This document shows, in pieces, positions 30,973 to 40,777 of a stretch of DNA of 56,368 nucleotides (position 1 is its first letter; every line of letters begins with the position of its first letter). The stretch is from an uncultured Candidatus Actinomarina sp. (GTDB lineage: Bacteria; Actinomycetota; Acidimicrobiia; Actinomarinales; Actinomarinaceae). Under the pieces are notes generated by a model, which searched no databases, was not told the DNA's origin, and worked only from the letters and a program-made list of their open reading frames with translations. Made by a program: the position numbers and the translations under genes. The stretch spans positions 1 through 56,368 of the forward strand of contig CACDUI010000007.1 in the NCBI GenBank assembly GCA_902555985.1, given 5' to 3'.

Positions 30973-32502
30973 ATGAACAATGTTGTCGTTTCACCACATT
31001 ATCTTTCAACTGAACTTGGATCAACTGTTTTTAAAAAAGGAGGTAATGCTGTAGATGCTGCGATAACAACTAATCTTGTTCAAGGTATAGTTGCTCCGGA
31101 GACATGTGGTATTGGTGGTGATCTATTTGCACTTATCTGGATACCTGGAAAAAATAAGCCAGAATTTTTAGATGCATCAGGTTATGCTGGTTCATTAGTA
31201 AGCCTTGAAAGCCTTGCTGATTACAAAAATATTCCTTTGAACCATCCAATGTCAGTAACTGTTCCTGGAGCTGTTGCAGGTTGGGTTGAATTAAGTAATA
31301 AGTATGGCAATCTTCCTATTAAAGACATTTTAGATATTGGAATAAATCTCTGTCATGAAGGTTTTGAATTAAGTGATGAACTTTATGGCTCACTAGCAAA
31401 ATATGCTGAAGAATTAAATGGACAAAAATCTGGATATGCTTTTTATAGAAATGGTAAACCATTTAGTCCTGAAACGTTGATTAGAAGACCTCAGCTAGGT
31501 AAAACACTTGAATTATTGAAAGATAATGGACTTGAGTATTTTTACAACGGAGAAATTGCTAAAGAAATTTCAAAGTCAGTAAATGGGTTTATTACTGAAG
31601 ATGATTTATCAAGCTACAAACCCTCATGGAGAGAGCCATTACACCTCAATATATATGGATATGATGGTTGGACAAGTCCGCCAAGTACTCAAGGTTACTT
31701 AACTCTGAGTGCTTTAAAAGGTTTCGAAATCATAGATGACCAAGATGACTACCTTCACACATTGATTGAATCTTATCGAATTTTTGCTGCTGACAGAGAC
31801 AACATTACTTATGACTACATGGGAAAAGACCATAAATTTAATGGAACTGACAACATTTATATAAACGAAAAAATAAAGCAATTTAATAGCAACTCCTCCG
31901 GAAAATTTAATTCTCCACAACCTCATGGTGGGGGAACAGCATATATGAATGCTGTAGACGAAAGTGGATTAGGAATATCATTAATTCAGTCAAACTTTCA
32001 TGGAATTGGAAGCAGAATTGGTGTAGGTAGTTATGGATTTTTTCTTCACAATAGAGGATGTGGATTTAATTTAATTGAAAATCATCCAAACATGATATTT
32101 CCAGGCAAAAAACCACTACACACTCTTTCACCTACAATTTGGTCAAAAAATAATGAACTAGAATTTATAGTTGGAACAAGAGGCGGCAGATACCAACCAC
32201 AATTACTAGCTCAACATATTCTTCCATACATTCTTAAAAAGAATAGTTTTGAAGAAATAGTAAAAAAACCAAGATGGTCAATAGAATATTTCGGTGCAAA
32301 TACTAATTCAGATATCAAGTTTGAATTTATAGATGAATCAGATAGAAACTCTTTAATTAGTAAAGGGCACAGTGTTACCGTTCAAGATAAATTTGTTTCG
32401 GGCTACGGGCCTATTTCTACCATTTATAAAGACCCTTCAGGAAATTTTATTGGTGTACCTGATATAAGAGTTGGAACTGAAAAAGCTTTTAATAATTCTT
32501 AA
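30973..32502 (+). CDS. ggt: Gamma-glutamyltransferase-family protein
   Basis: A 509-residue Ntn-hydrolase precursor of the GGT family. Seen: the N-terminal KKGGNAVDAAITTNLVQG and APETCGIGGDLFALIW, PMSVTVPGAVAGW, and the likely autoprocessing site HGGGTAYMNAVDESG near residues 316-330, whose threonine would become the catalytic nucleophile. There is no signal peptide, so unlike the periplasmic E. coli enzyme this form is probably cytosolic or exported by another route. The H-G-G-G-T-A form differs from the usual T-T-H, so the substrate may not be glutathione. The 3' end overlaps smpB by 14 bases. Confidence 0.88.
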   Translation: MNNVVVSPHYLSTELGSTVFKKGGNAVDAAITTNLVQGIVAPETCGIGGDLFALIWIPGKNKPEFLDASGYAGSLVSLESLADYKNIPLNHPMSVTVPGAVAGWVELSNKYGNLPIKDILDIGINLCHEGFELSDELYGSLAKYAEELNGQKSGYAFYRNGKPFSPETLIRRPQLGKTLELLKDNGLEYFYNGEIAKEISKSVNGFITEDDLSSYKPSWREPLHLNIYGYDGWTSPPSTQGYLTLSALKGFEIIDDQDDYLHTLIESYRIFAADRDNITYDYMGKDHKFNGTDNIYINEKIKQFNSNSSGKFNSPQPHGGGTAYMNAVDESGLGISLIQSNFHGIGSRIGVGSYGFFLHNRGCGFNLIENHPNMIFPGKKPLHTLSPTIWSKNNELEFIVGTRGGRYQPQLLAQHILPYILKKNSFEEIVKKPRWSIEYFGANTNSDIKFEFIDESDRNSLISKGHSVTVQDKFVSGYGPISTIYKDPSGNFIGVPDIRVGTEKAFNNS

Positions 32503-32923
32503 TTTCTTTTGAATGTTCTTTATTAATGATTTTTTTTCTCTTGTCATAATCTTTACGACCCTTTGCCAATGCAAATTCAATTTTAATAAAGCCATTCTTT
32601 TCAAAAACTTTTGTAGCAACTAATGTAAACCCTTTTTGTGATAGAAGGCCTATGAGTTTCTTTATCTCTCCTTTATGTAAAAGAAGCTTTCTTTGTGACT
32701 TAGGGTCGTAATCAGTGATATTTGAATACTTATATGGTTCAATATTCATTTCCATAATGTAAGCCTCTTCATCATTAATGATTGCAAATGCGTCAATGAT
32801 TGATACAGCACCATTTCTTACACTTTTTGTTTCTGATCCTGTAAGCACAACTCCAGCTTCATAGAACTCATGAAAATCATAAGATTTTTTAGCCTTGCGG
32901 TTCTCAGCAAATACTTTCATCAA
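32489..32923 (-). CDS. smpB: SsrA-binding protein
   Basis: SmpB binds tmRNA and places it on stalled ribosomes. The 144-residue protein has the family start FAENRKAKKSYDF, the segment GVVLTGSETKSVRNG and the basic C-terminal tail ALAKGRKDYDKRK that reaches into the mRNA channel. It is the last gene of the secA-prfB-ftsE-ftsX-M23-smpB run and overlaps the M23 gene by four bases. ssrA lies about 7 kb away in the same window. Confidence 0.96.
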   Translation of the reverse strand: MMKVFAENRKAKKSYDFHEFYEAGVVLTGSETKSVRNGAVSIIDAFAIINDEEAYIMEMNIEPYKYSNITDYDPKSQRKLLLHKGEIKKLIGLLSQKGFTLVATKVFEKNGFIKIEFALAKGRKDYDKRKKIINKEHSKEIKNY

Positions 32924-34293
32924 TCCAAGAAACAGTAAGGGTTTACACGTCCGCGAGAAGTTGGATCTAAATATGGAAGACTACAATTAGCAGAACTTGG
33001 ATTTTTTAACCTTGTTTCAAAATGCAAGTGTGGCCCTGTAGAACGACCAGTGTTTCCTACAGTCCCAATCTGATCTCCAGTAACAACAGTCTGGCCAACG
33101 TTAACTAAAATTTTATCCATATGAAAATATAAGGTTGTCATTCCGCCACCATGGTCTATAAACACAGTTCTTCCAGCAAGGCCATAATATCTGGCAAGTA
33201 TAACAACCCCACCAGCAGCAGCTTTTATTGGAGTGCCCCTAGAAGCAGCAATATCTATTGCGCCGTGAAAACTAGTTGTGCCACCAAGCCTTCTCCATTT
33301 GTAGCCACTTGAAACATAGCCGGTAGTTACTGGCCAGGAAAGTTGACTTGGTGCTACACCACCAGAACTACTTAGCCTATCAATATCAGCTTGTATTGCA
33401 TCCTCAAGTTTTTCTAAGTCAGCGTGCTCTTTATCTAATTTTTCTAATTCTTTATTAGCTTGATTCAATAAATTTTGTGCGTTTTGCCTTGCTCTAACAA
33501 CTTGAGCCTTTTTAGTCTCTACTAACCTTTTCTCTCGCTCAACTGCATCTTTTTTTTCCTCAATCTCATCCGCAAATTCCTCAGCTTCAATAGATATTTC
33601 GTTTTTTCTTTCTTCTTCATTTTGGAGATTAGATACAATCTCAACTCTTTCATCTTCACGCTGAGTTAAAAATTCTGTTTGATTAGATGCAAGAGATTCT
33701 AATGCGTTTAACTGCTCAACAATTACATAAGCAGAGTCAACGATAGTTGAAGCATATCCTAAAGCAACTAAAAAATTTGAAAGTTCATCTAGTTCTATAA
33801 ACAGAGCTGTTGTAGGGCTCATAACTCCATTGATATAAAGATTGACAGCTTGTTCTTGCAAACTGTCATCAGCAACTAATAGATTCTTCTGTGTTTCAAG
33901 CAACTCACTTGAAACATCAGCAATCTCATTTTTTATCTTTCCAAGTTTTATTTGTTCATTGATTATATTTTCCTGTACTGCCACAAGATCATTTAGAGAG
34001 AAATCATAATTTTCTAAGGCTTTTTCTAACTCTCTTTCTACAACGGCCAACCTACTCTGAACTTCCGCTAATTCACTATTTACCTGAGCTAAGTCTTTAT
34101 CATTTGCAATTATTGCTTTCTCTAAGTCAGTCCTATCACCTTCATATTTACTTATTTGTTGAGCTATAGCTTGTAATTGCCTTTCAACTTCAATTAATCG
34201 ATCTTCAGCGGTGATAGCATTTAGTTCTGCCGGAAACATAAATGAGGTGAAAAAAAATATAGGTATAAAGAGGATTGTTATTTTTTTAATCAT
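32920..34293 (-). CDS. Secreted M23 peptidase with coiled coil (EnvC/PcsB-like)
   Basis: A 457-residue cell-wall hydrolase. After a signal peptide (1-26), residues about 27-300 are a long coiled coil, followed by an M23/LytM domain with all zinc ligands: HGAIDIA (HxxxD) and HLHFE (HxH). This layout is that of EnvC or PcsB, proteins controlled through FtsX. The gene overlaps ftsX by 8 bases. EnvC itself is catalytically dead, whereas this domain looks active. Inference: it is the septal peptidoglycan hydrolase gated by FtsEX. Confidence 0.93.
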   Translation of the reverse strand: MIKKITILFIPIFFFTSFMFPAELNAITAEDRLIEVERQLQAIAQQISKYEGDRTDLEKAIIANDKDLAQVNSELAEVQSRLAVVERELEKALENYDFSLNDLVAVQENIINEQIKLGKIKNEIADVSSELLETQKNLLVADDSLQEQAVNLYINGVMSPTTALFIELDELSNFLVALGYASTIVDSAYVIVEQLNALESLASNQTEFLTQREDERVEIVSNLQNEEERKNEISIEAEEFADEIEEKKDAVEREKRLVETKKAQVVRARQNAQNLLNQANKELEKLDKEHADLEKLEDAIQADIDRLSSSGGVAPSQLSWPVTTGYVSSGYKWRRLGGTTSFHGAIDIAASRGTPIKAAAGGVVILARYYGLAGRTVFIDHGGGMTTLYFHMDKILVNVGQTVVTGDQIGTVGNTGRSTGPHLHFETRLKNPSSANCSLPYLDPTSRGRVNPYCFLD

Positions 34294-35161
34294 TTAGAGC
34301 TTTTCTTATTCCAACAAATGAAGCAAATAATCCAAAAACAAGGGAGAACATTAAGAGGGACAGAGTTAAAAATATTAAATAATCATCAGAGATAGTTATA
34401 TCAAAAATGCTCTCCGCAACTACTGAATTCTTAGAATACTCAATTACTGCCCAACCAAAACCTACAGCAATACTAGTTCCTATAAGAGATTCAATTACTG
34501 CTTCAAATATAAATGGCAATCTAATATATGTAGAGGATGCACCAACAAGCCTCATAATTTTAATTTCTTTCTTTTTTGAAAATGCAGCAATTCTCAACGT
34601 ATTTATTATCAATATAAATGCTGCAAAACCTATCAGCAATGCAAAGGCAGAAGCTGAAATAACTAAAGTATCAGTCAGGCTCAGGAGTCTTTCAATCGCT
34701 TCTCCTGAAGATCGAATCTCTTTGACTGCTGGATTTCCCTCAAGTCTCTCAATAATGAGGGTATAGTCTGAAGGATCATTTAAATTAATTCTTAATGAAG
34801 AAGGTAAGATTTCATAATCTACTTCTGCAAGTAGCTCCGGTTGATCTTTAAACAAAACTTTAAATTCTTCTTCAGCTTCTAGTTTTGAAAAATAATCTAC
34901 AGTTCTTACTTCTGGGTAACTCTCCAAAGATTCTTCCAACTGTTTGTGTGCTGTTGTGGTTACTCTATCATCAAGAAAAACAACGACATGTACTCCATTT
35001 TGCCATCGTATAGTATTGTTCTCTACTATTGACCTGGCTGACAAAGTCGTAAAAACAAGAAAACTTGATACCAGAACAGCAATAATAGTGGCAAACACCA
35101 GAAGTGGTGTTCTTCTCATATTCAATAATGTATTTTTTAAGACATATGAAAATTTACCCAT
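34286..35161 (-). CDS. ftsX: Cell division ABC permease FtsX
   Basis: A 291-residue membrane protein with one N-terminal helix (LVFATIIAVLVSSFLVF), an extracellular domain of about 130 residues and three C-terminal helices, the FtsX layout. With FtsE it couples ATP hydrolysis in the cytosol to a wall hydrolase outside. It lies 2 bases after ftsE and overlaps the M23 gene by 8. Confidence 0.95.
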   Translation of the reverse strand: MGKFSYVLKNTLLNMRRTPLLVFATIIAVLVSSFLVFTTLSARSIVENNTIRWQNGVHVVVFLDDRVTTTAHKQLEESLESYPEVRTVDYFSKLEAEEEFKVLFKDQPELLAEVDYEILPSSLRINLNDPSDYTLIIERLEGNPAVKEIRSSGEAIERLLSLTDTLVISASAFALLIGFAAFILIINTLRIAAFSKKKEIKIMRLVGASSTYIRLPFIFEAVIESLIGTSIAVGFGWAVIEYSKNSVVAESIFDITISDDYLIFLTLSLLMFSLVFGLFASFVGIRKALND

Positions 35162-35163
35162 AT

Positions 35164-35847
35164 TTACCTAACTATATAACTTCCGTCTTGTTCATCACGT
35201 GTGACTTTTCCATCTTTTAGCTCTATAACTCGTTTTTTTCTTCTATTAACAATTGTCGAATCGTGAGTTGCCATTATTACCGTCGTGCCGGCTCTGTTAA
35301 TTTTTTCTAATAACGAAACTATTTGAATGCTTAAATCAGGGTCCAAGTTCCCAGTTGGTTCATCACATAATAAAACTACTGGATTATTGGCTAGTGCTCT
35401 AGCAATGCTAACTCTTGTTTGCTGACCCCCAGATAGTTGTCCTGGATACTTATAAGCACTTTCATTGAGTTCGACTAAATCTAAAAGAGTGTTGGTTTTA
35501 GCTTCAATTTCTTCTGGAAGTGCTCCCATAACCTCTAAAGCAAAAGCTATATTTTCAAATGTATTTCTATTTTCCAATAATTGTGGTTCTTGAGTTACAA
35601 TCCCGATTTTTCTTCTTAGTAAAGGTATTTTCCATTTTGGAAGTTTAGACACGTCAATATTTGCTACTTCAATTTCTCCTTTTGTTGCAAAATATTCTTT
35701 GTATAGAAGCTTTAAAAATGATGACTTACCGCTTCCAGAATGGCCAACCAAATAAACAAATTCACCCTCCTGAACTATGGTTGTTAAGTTAGAAATAGCA
35801 ACGCTGCCCCCTTGAAATACTAAAGAAACATTTTTTAATTTAATCAT
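35164..35847 (-). CDS. ftsE: Cell division ATP-binding protein FtsE
   Basis: A 227-residue ABC ATPase. Walker A is GHSGSGKSS, the signature LSGGQQTR, Walker B VLLCDEPTGNLD and the switch histidine ATHD. It forms the FtsEX complex with the next gene. The start overlaps the prfB stop by 8 bases. The order prfB-ftsE-ftsX-smpB is also seen in mycobacteria. Confidence 0.96.
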   Translation of the reverse strand: MIKLKNVSLVFQGGSVAISNLTTIVQEGEFVYLVGHSGSGKSSFLKLLYKEYFATKGEIEVANIDVSKLPKWKIPLLRRKIGIVTQEPQLLENRNTFENIAFALEVMGALPEEIEAKTNTLLDLVELNESAYKYPGQLSGGQQTRVSIARALANNPVVLLCDEPTGNLDPDLSIQIVSLLEKINRAGTTVIMATHDSTIVNRRKKRVIELKDGKVTRDEQDGSYIVR

Positions 35848-36944
35848 TTATTCCCTGTCTTCGCCATTTTAGATAATCTTTAACAAATAAGGAAATATCG
35901 CCATCAAGAACGCTATCAACATTACCAACTTCAGTGTTACTTCTTGAATCTTTAACTTGTTGATAGGGCTGTAAAACATACGATCTAATCTGTCTACCCC
36001 ATCCTGCCTCATGTTGATCCCCTCTTATATTATTAATCTTAAGAAGTTCTTCTTCTTTTTGCTTAAGAATCAATTTTGTTTTCAAAAGCTCAAGTGCTCT
36101 AGTTTTATTTTGTAATTGTGATCTTTCGGCTTGACATGCAACTACAATTCCAGATTCTAGATGAGTTATTCGAACAGCTGAGTCTGTTGTATTTACATGT
36201 TGTCCTCCTGCACCTGATGATCTATAAACATCAATTCTTATCTCATCATCTTGAATGAGAATTTCTTCATTATGTTCAATAAGAGGGACAACATCTACAC
36301 CTGCAAAACTTGTATGTCTTCTTTTATTACTATCAAAAGGGCTAATTCTAACTAACCTATGAACTCCTCTTTCACTTTCTAATGTTGCGTAAGCACGATA
36401 CGCATCGACTCTTATTGATGCTGACTTTATTCCAGCTTCTTCTCCTTGAGAAATTTCTTCAATTTGGAATTTCATATCTTGATTAGATAAAAACCTTGTA
36501 TACATTCTTAGTAACATTTCTGCCCAATCATGAGCATCAACTCCACCTGCGCCAGCATTAATAGTAACTACAGCATTTAAATGATCATACTCGCCAAAAT
36601 AAAGAGCTTCATTCTCTATTTCTTCAATACTATTTTCAATTCTTTTTATTTCACCAGTGTATTCATCTTCATCAATATCTTCTTCTTCAGTAAGCTCCAC
36701 CAGCTCATTAAATTCTATTAAATCTTTTTCTAAATTATTCAGAGATGCAATTAGTTTTTCTATTGTAGAAGCCTCTATTGAAATTTTTTGAGCCTGCTGT
36801 GGGTTATCCCAAAAATTTTTATCATTAATTTTAGAATTGAGTTCCTCTAGCTTTTGGACTTTATTTTCAAAGTCAAAGATACTCCTTGGCAGAAGTTAGT
36901 CTTTCGCTAAACAAGGTTAATTTGTTTCTGATATCTTTTTGCAT
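35840..36944 (-). CDS. prfB: Peptide chain release factor 2, with programmed +1 frameshift
   Basis: RF2 ends translation at UGA and UAA. Translation starts at the ATG 36944-36942 (MQKDIRNKLTLF) and after 23 codons meets an in-frame UGA (36875-36873). A +1 shift on CTT-T continues as DFENKVQKLEEL and gives 367 residues, the normal RF2 length. Motifs: GGQ in SSGAGGQHVNTTDSAVR, and SPF in VRISPFDSNKR, the stop-codon reading motif of RF2. A start at GTG 36700 would lack the first domain. The start overlaps the secA 3' end by 28 bases. Confidence 0.96.
36872..36887 (-). promoter_or_regulatory. Autoregulatory RF2 frameshift site
   Basis: The minus strand reads AAGGAGTATCTTTGAC: an internal Shine-Dalgarno-like AAGGAG, then TAT, the slippery CTT and the UGA followed by C. 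It is nearly identical to the E. coli prfB site. Low RF2 slows termination at the UGA and favours the +1 shift, so the protein regulates itself. Confidence 0.93.
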
Positions 36945-39523
36945 TTTTTATCTATTCCACATTTTTTATATTTAATTCCACATCCAAGAGGGCAAGGGTC
37001 ATTTCTTCCTATTTTATCCTTGATAATTGTCTTATCTTTTACCTTATCATCGATATTATTTTCTTTTTTGACTATTAAATTTTTATCAAAATTTAACAAT
37101 ATTCTTATTACAGAGAATTTTACATTATCAATTAACTCCTCAAAAAGATCATACCCTTCATTCTGGTACTCTACTAAAGGGTCTCTTTGACCCATTGCTC
37201 TCAAACCTATACCCGAACGTAAGTAATCCATTTCTGCAAGATGGTCTTTCCAGGACTGATCAATAAATGAAAGAGCCGAACCCCTTGCTAAATTCCAGAA
37301 ATTATTTTCATCTTGTTTTTCATTATTATAAAAAAGGTCTTTTAAACTTTTTTCAATATCTAAATTGTCATTAATTTCTAAATTTTGAAATAATTTGTTT
37401 TTTGCAGCGTCGCTTAATAATTCACTTAGTTCATTTTCTACCAAATCTTTAAATTGATCTAAACTTTCATAGCTCTTTTTATAATTTTCAATATTTTTTG
37501 AAATTAGACCAACAACGTCCTCTAACCATCCCTCAATCAAATCATGGATACTTTCAGACCTTAATAATTCTCTTCGCCATTTATATATTACGTCGCGCTG
37601 CTGATTTAAAACTTGATCAAACTTAAGAACATTTTTTCTAATTTCAAAGTTTAATGACTCTACCTGCGCTTGAGCTCTTTCTATGCTCTTTGTAACCATT
37701 GATTGCTCGATTCTCTCTTCATCAGGTAGATTTAATTTGTTCATAATAGATTCAATTCTTTCACCTTGAAATCTCCGCATTAAATCATCTTGTAAGGATA
37801 TATAAAATCTGGACTCACCTGGATCACCCTGTCGTCCAGACCTACCTCTTAACTGATTGTCAATTCTTCTTGATTCATGCCTTTCTGTTCCTAGAACATA
37901 TAATCCGCCGAGTTCTAAAACATCTTGTTTTTCTTTTTCAACTTTTGATTCAAATTCAACAATTTTGGTTTTTAAAAAATTAGGATTATCTTGTTGATTT
38001 TCTTTTATTTGTAATTGAATTGCCATGTCCTCAGGGTTTCCACCAAGTTTTATGTCAACTCCCCTACCCGCCATATTTGTTGCTACAGTGACCGCACCCA
38101 ACCTTCCAGCTTGTGCGACTATGTTTGCCTCCTCTTCATGATTCTTAGCATTCAAAACATTGTGAACTATACCCTTTGAAGTTAATAATTTAGAAATTTC
38201 TTCTGAAGCTTCTACAGAAACTGTACCCAGGAGAATTGGCTGTCCTTTAGTATTTCTTAATTTAATATCTTCAATCACTGCATCTAACTTGGCCCTATTA
38301 GTTTTGTACACTGCATCCTGCTGATCAGATCTCTGAATAGGTAAGTTGGTAGGTATCTCAACAACCTCTAAATTATAAATCTGTACAAACTCTTCTTCCT
38401 CAGTTTTAGCTGTTCCTGTCATTCCAGCCAAATTTTCATACATCCTGAAATAATTTTGATATGTTATTGAAGCAAGAGTTTGATTTTCATCTTGAATTTT
38501 TACATTTTCTTTAGCTTCTAATGCCTGATGTAGCCCATCGGAATATCTTCTTCCTTCTAAAACTCTTCCTGTAAACTCATCAACAATCTTGATTTGACCA
38601 TCTGCAATTATGTAGTCCACATCTTTTGTAAAAATAGTTTTAGCTCTTAAAGTTGCTGTTAAGTAATGTATAAAGTTTGTTTGCGTATTTTCATAAAGAT
38701 TTTTTATTCCAAGCTTTGATTCTACATACTCAACTCCAACTTCAGTTGTATGGACCTGTTTCTTTGCTTCATCAATTTCGTAATGAACGTCTCTTTTCAT
38801 TCCTTTAACAATTCTTGTAAAATCAGAGTACCATTTTGTTGAATCACTAACTTTTCCAGAAATAATTAAAGGGGTTCTTGCTTCGTCAACTAATATCGAA
38901 TCAACTTCATCAATCACACTGTAAAATAATTCGCCTTGTACAAGCTGCTCACTTGACACTGCCATGTTGTCTCTTAAATAGTCAAAACCGAATTCATTAT
39001 TAGTTCCATAAGTAATGTTTTTTTTGTAAGCTGCAGCCTTGTCTAGTGGTGCTTGGTTTGAATGTATTAAACCTACTTCCAAACCCAAAAAATTATAGAT
39101 TGGACTCATCCATTCTGCGTCTCTTTTTGCTAGGTATTCATTTACAGTCACAACATGAACACCCTTTTTAAACAAGGCCATTAATGAAATAGGCAAGGTT
39201 GAAACAAGAGTCTTGCCTTCTCCAGTTTTCATTTCTGTAATTTTGTTTCTTAGTAAAACAAGTCCACCAAAAATTTGTACATCGTAATGTCTTTGGCCTA
39301 TTGTTCTTTTCGCTGCTTCTCTAGTGTATGCAAATGCTTCAACTTCAATACTTAAGGGGCTATCTGTTAGTTGATTTGATAAGTTTTGAAAATTTGTTTT
39401 TATTTCTTCGTCAGAAAGTTTTTCAAACTCTCGCTCTTTATCATTTATCTCATCAACAATATTGTTAAGTTCCGAAGCAAGTTTCCCACTTCCAACAGAT
39501 AAGACTTTTTTAAATATACTCAA
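36917..39523 (-). CDS. secA: Preprotein translocase ATPase SecA
   Basis: SecA drives export of unfolded proteins through SecYEG. The 868 residues show Walker A MKTGEGKTLVS, the DEAD-type box VIDEVDSILVDEARTPL, helicase motifs MAGRGVDIKLGGNP and RIDNQLRGRSGRQGDPG, and a C-terminal metal-binding tail CPLGCGIKYKKCG that departs slightly from the usual CxCxSGxKYKxCC. It starts three bases after ahcY ends and precedes prfB, as in Bacillus. Confidence 0.97.
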   Translation of the reverse strand: MSIFKKVLSVGSGKLASELNNIVDEINDKEREFEKLSDEEIKTNFQNLSNQLTDSPLSIEVEAFAYTREAAKRTIGQRHYDVQIFGGLVLLRNKITEMKTGEGKTLVSTLPISLMALFKKGVHVVTVNEYLAKRDAEWMSPIYNFLGLEVGLIHSNQAPLDKAAAYKKNITYGTNNEFGFDYLRDNMAVSSEQLVQGELFYSVIDEVDSILVDEARTPLIISGKVSDSTKWYSDFTRIVKGMKRDVHYEIDEAKKQVHTTEVGVEYVESKLGIKNLYENTQTNFIHYLTATLRAKTIFTKDVDYIIADGQIKIVDEFTGRVLEGRRYSDGLHQALEAKENVKIQDENQTLASITYQNYFRMYENLAGMTGTAKTEEEEFVQIYNLEVVEIPTNLPIQRSDQQDAVYKTNRAKLDAVIEDIKLRNTKGQPILLGTVSVEASEEISKLLTSKGIVHNVLNAKNHEEEANIVAQAGRLGAVTVATNMAGRGVDIKLGGNPEDMAIQLQIKENQQDNPNFLKTKIVEFESKVEKEKQDVLELGGLYVLGTERHESRRIDNQLRGRSGRQGDPGESRFYISLQDDLMRRFQGERIESIMNKLNLPDEERIEQSMVTKSIERAQAQVESLNFEIRKNVLKFDQVLNQQRDVIYKWRRELLRSESIHDLIEGWLEDVVGLISKNIENYKKSYESLDQFKDLVENELSELLSDAAKNKLFQNLEINDNLDIEKSLKDLFYNNEKQDENNFWNLARGSALSFIDQSWKDHLAEMDYLRSGIGLRAMGQRDPLVEYQNEGYDLFEELIDNVKFSVIRILLNFDKNLIVKKENNIDDKVKDKTIIKDKIGRNDPCPLGCGIKYKKCGIDKKCKKISETN

Positions 39524-39525
39524 AT

Positions 39526-40770
39526 TTAGCTAGTGCCATGCTCCCATGAGTCAAGATATTCAATTTGTTCCTCAGTAAGGATCTCTAACTCTCCACCCAT
39601 GAGTCCCAATTTAGTCGCAGCTATTTTCAAATCTACTTCTTTAGGTAGTGTGTAAACTTTTGACTCTAAATTTTTGTAATTATCTTTTATCCATTCAGCT
39701 GCTAGAGCTTGGTTTGCAAAAGACATATCCATAACAGATGCTGGATGTCCTGTTGCTGCAGCTAAATTTACTAATCTTCCCTCTGCAAGTATAAGAATTT
39801 CTTTGCCATTGTATTTATAGCTATCAACATGTTCTCTTACTCTATCAATACTAGAGCTGTGTTCTTTAAGTGCTCCAAGATTTATTTCTACATCAAAATG
39901 ACCTGCGTTTGCCAAGGCTACTCCGTCTTTCATGACATCAAAATGTTGTTTATCTAGAGCATGCATATTTCCAGTTACCGAGATAATGACATCTGCAATC
40001 TTCGCAGCATTGATGCTAGATTTTACTTCATAACCATGCATTAAAGCCTCTAAAGCTCTTACTGAATTTGGTTCAACAACTGTTACTTTAGCTCCCATTC
40101 CATAAGCTCTCTCGGCAACTCCTTTTCCACAATCACCGAATCCAATGACTACAACATTTAAACCTGCGATAAGTAAATCTGTAGCTCTAACAACTCCGTC
40201 CATAGCACTTTGGCCAGTACCAAATCTGTTATCAAAAAGGTGCTTAGTGTCCGAATCATTTACAGCAACAACCGGAAACCTTAGCTTGTTATTTTTTTCC
40301 ATTGATTTAAGTCTTATTACTCCTGTTGTAGTTTCCTCCATAGAGCCCATAACAGGTAGATCTGCTCTATCTGTATGTAGTAGGGAAACTAAATCTGCTC
40401 CATCATCCATTGTTATATCTGGTTTAGTGTCTAATACAGAATTAAGATGCTTAAAGAAATCATCATTACTTACACCATGAATTGCATGAACCTGAATATC
40501 ACTTTCTGCAAGATAAGCTGCGACAGAATCTTTTGTTGAAAGAGGATTAGAGGCACATAAAGCAACATTTGCCCCTGCTGATTGTAAAGTAAGCATTAAA
40601 TTTGCAGTTTCTTTAGTGACATGCATGCATGCACCGATGTTCAATCCTTCTAAAGGTTTTCTTTTTTCAAAATCAAGCTTTATATCTTCTAATACTTGCA
40701 TTTGCCTTTGTGCCCAATTTACCTCATCTTTACCAACAATAGATAATTTAGAATCTTTAATAGTAGACAT
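39526..40770 (-). CDS. ahcY: Adenosylhomocysteinase
   Basis: The enzyme splits S-adenosylhomocysteine into adenosine and homocysteine, closing the methyl cycle. The 414 residues contain the NAD-binding VIGFGDCGKGVAERAYGMGA, the catalytic-region segments MGSMEETTTGV and FPVVAVNDSDTKHLFDN, and RLVNLAAATGHPASVMD. This length is that of the shorter bacterial/archaeal form, without the roughly 40-residue insert of plant and many proteobacterial enzymes. It is 7 bases after the PGI/PMI gene and 2 bases before secA. Confidence 0.96.
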   Translation of the reverse strand: MSTIKDSKLSIVGKDEVNWAQRQMQVLEDIKLDFEKRKPLEGLNIGACMHVTKETANLMLTLQSAGANVALCASNPLSTKDSVAAYLAESDIQVHAIHGVSNDDFFKHLNSVLDTKPDITMDDGADLVSLLHTDRADLPVMGSMEETTTGVIRLKSMEKNNKLRFPVVAVNDSDTKHLFDNRFGTGQSAMDGVVRATDLLIAGLNVVVIGFGDCGKGVAERAYGMGAKVTVVEPNSVRALEALMHGYEVKSSINAAKIADVIISVTGNMHALDKQHFDVMKDGVALANAGHFDVEINLGALKEHSSSIDRVREHVDSYKYNGKEILILAEGRLVNLAAATGHPASVMDMSFANQALAAEWIKDNYKNLESKVYTLPKEVDLKIAATKLGLMGGELEILTEEQIEYLDSWEHGTS

Positions 40771-40777
40771 AATTGAT

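Noticed and set aside
35840-36700. RF2 starting at GTG 36700 (286 residues)
   Set aside because: It lacks the N-terminal domain; the upstream frame plus the CTT-TGA-C shift site restores normal RF2 length.
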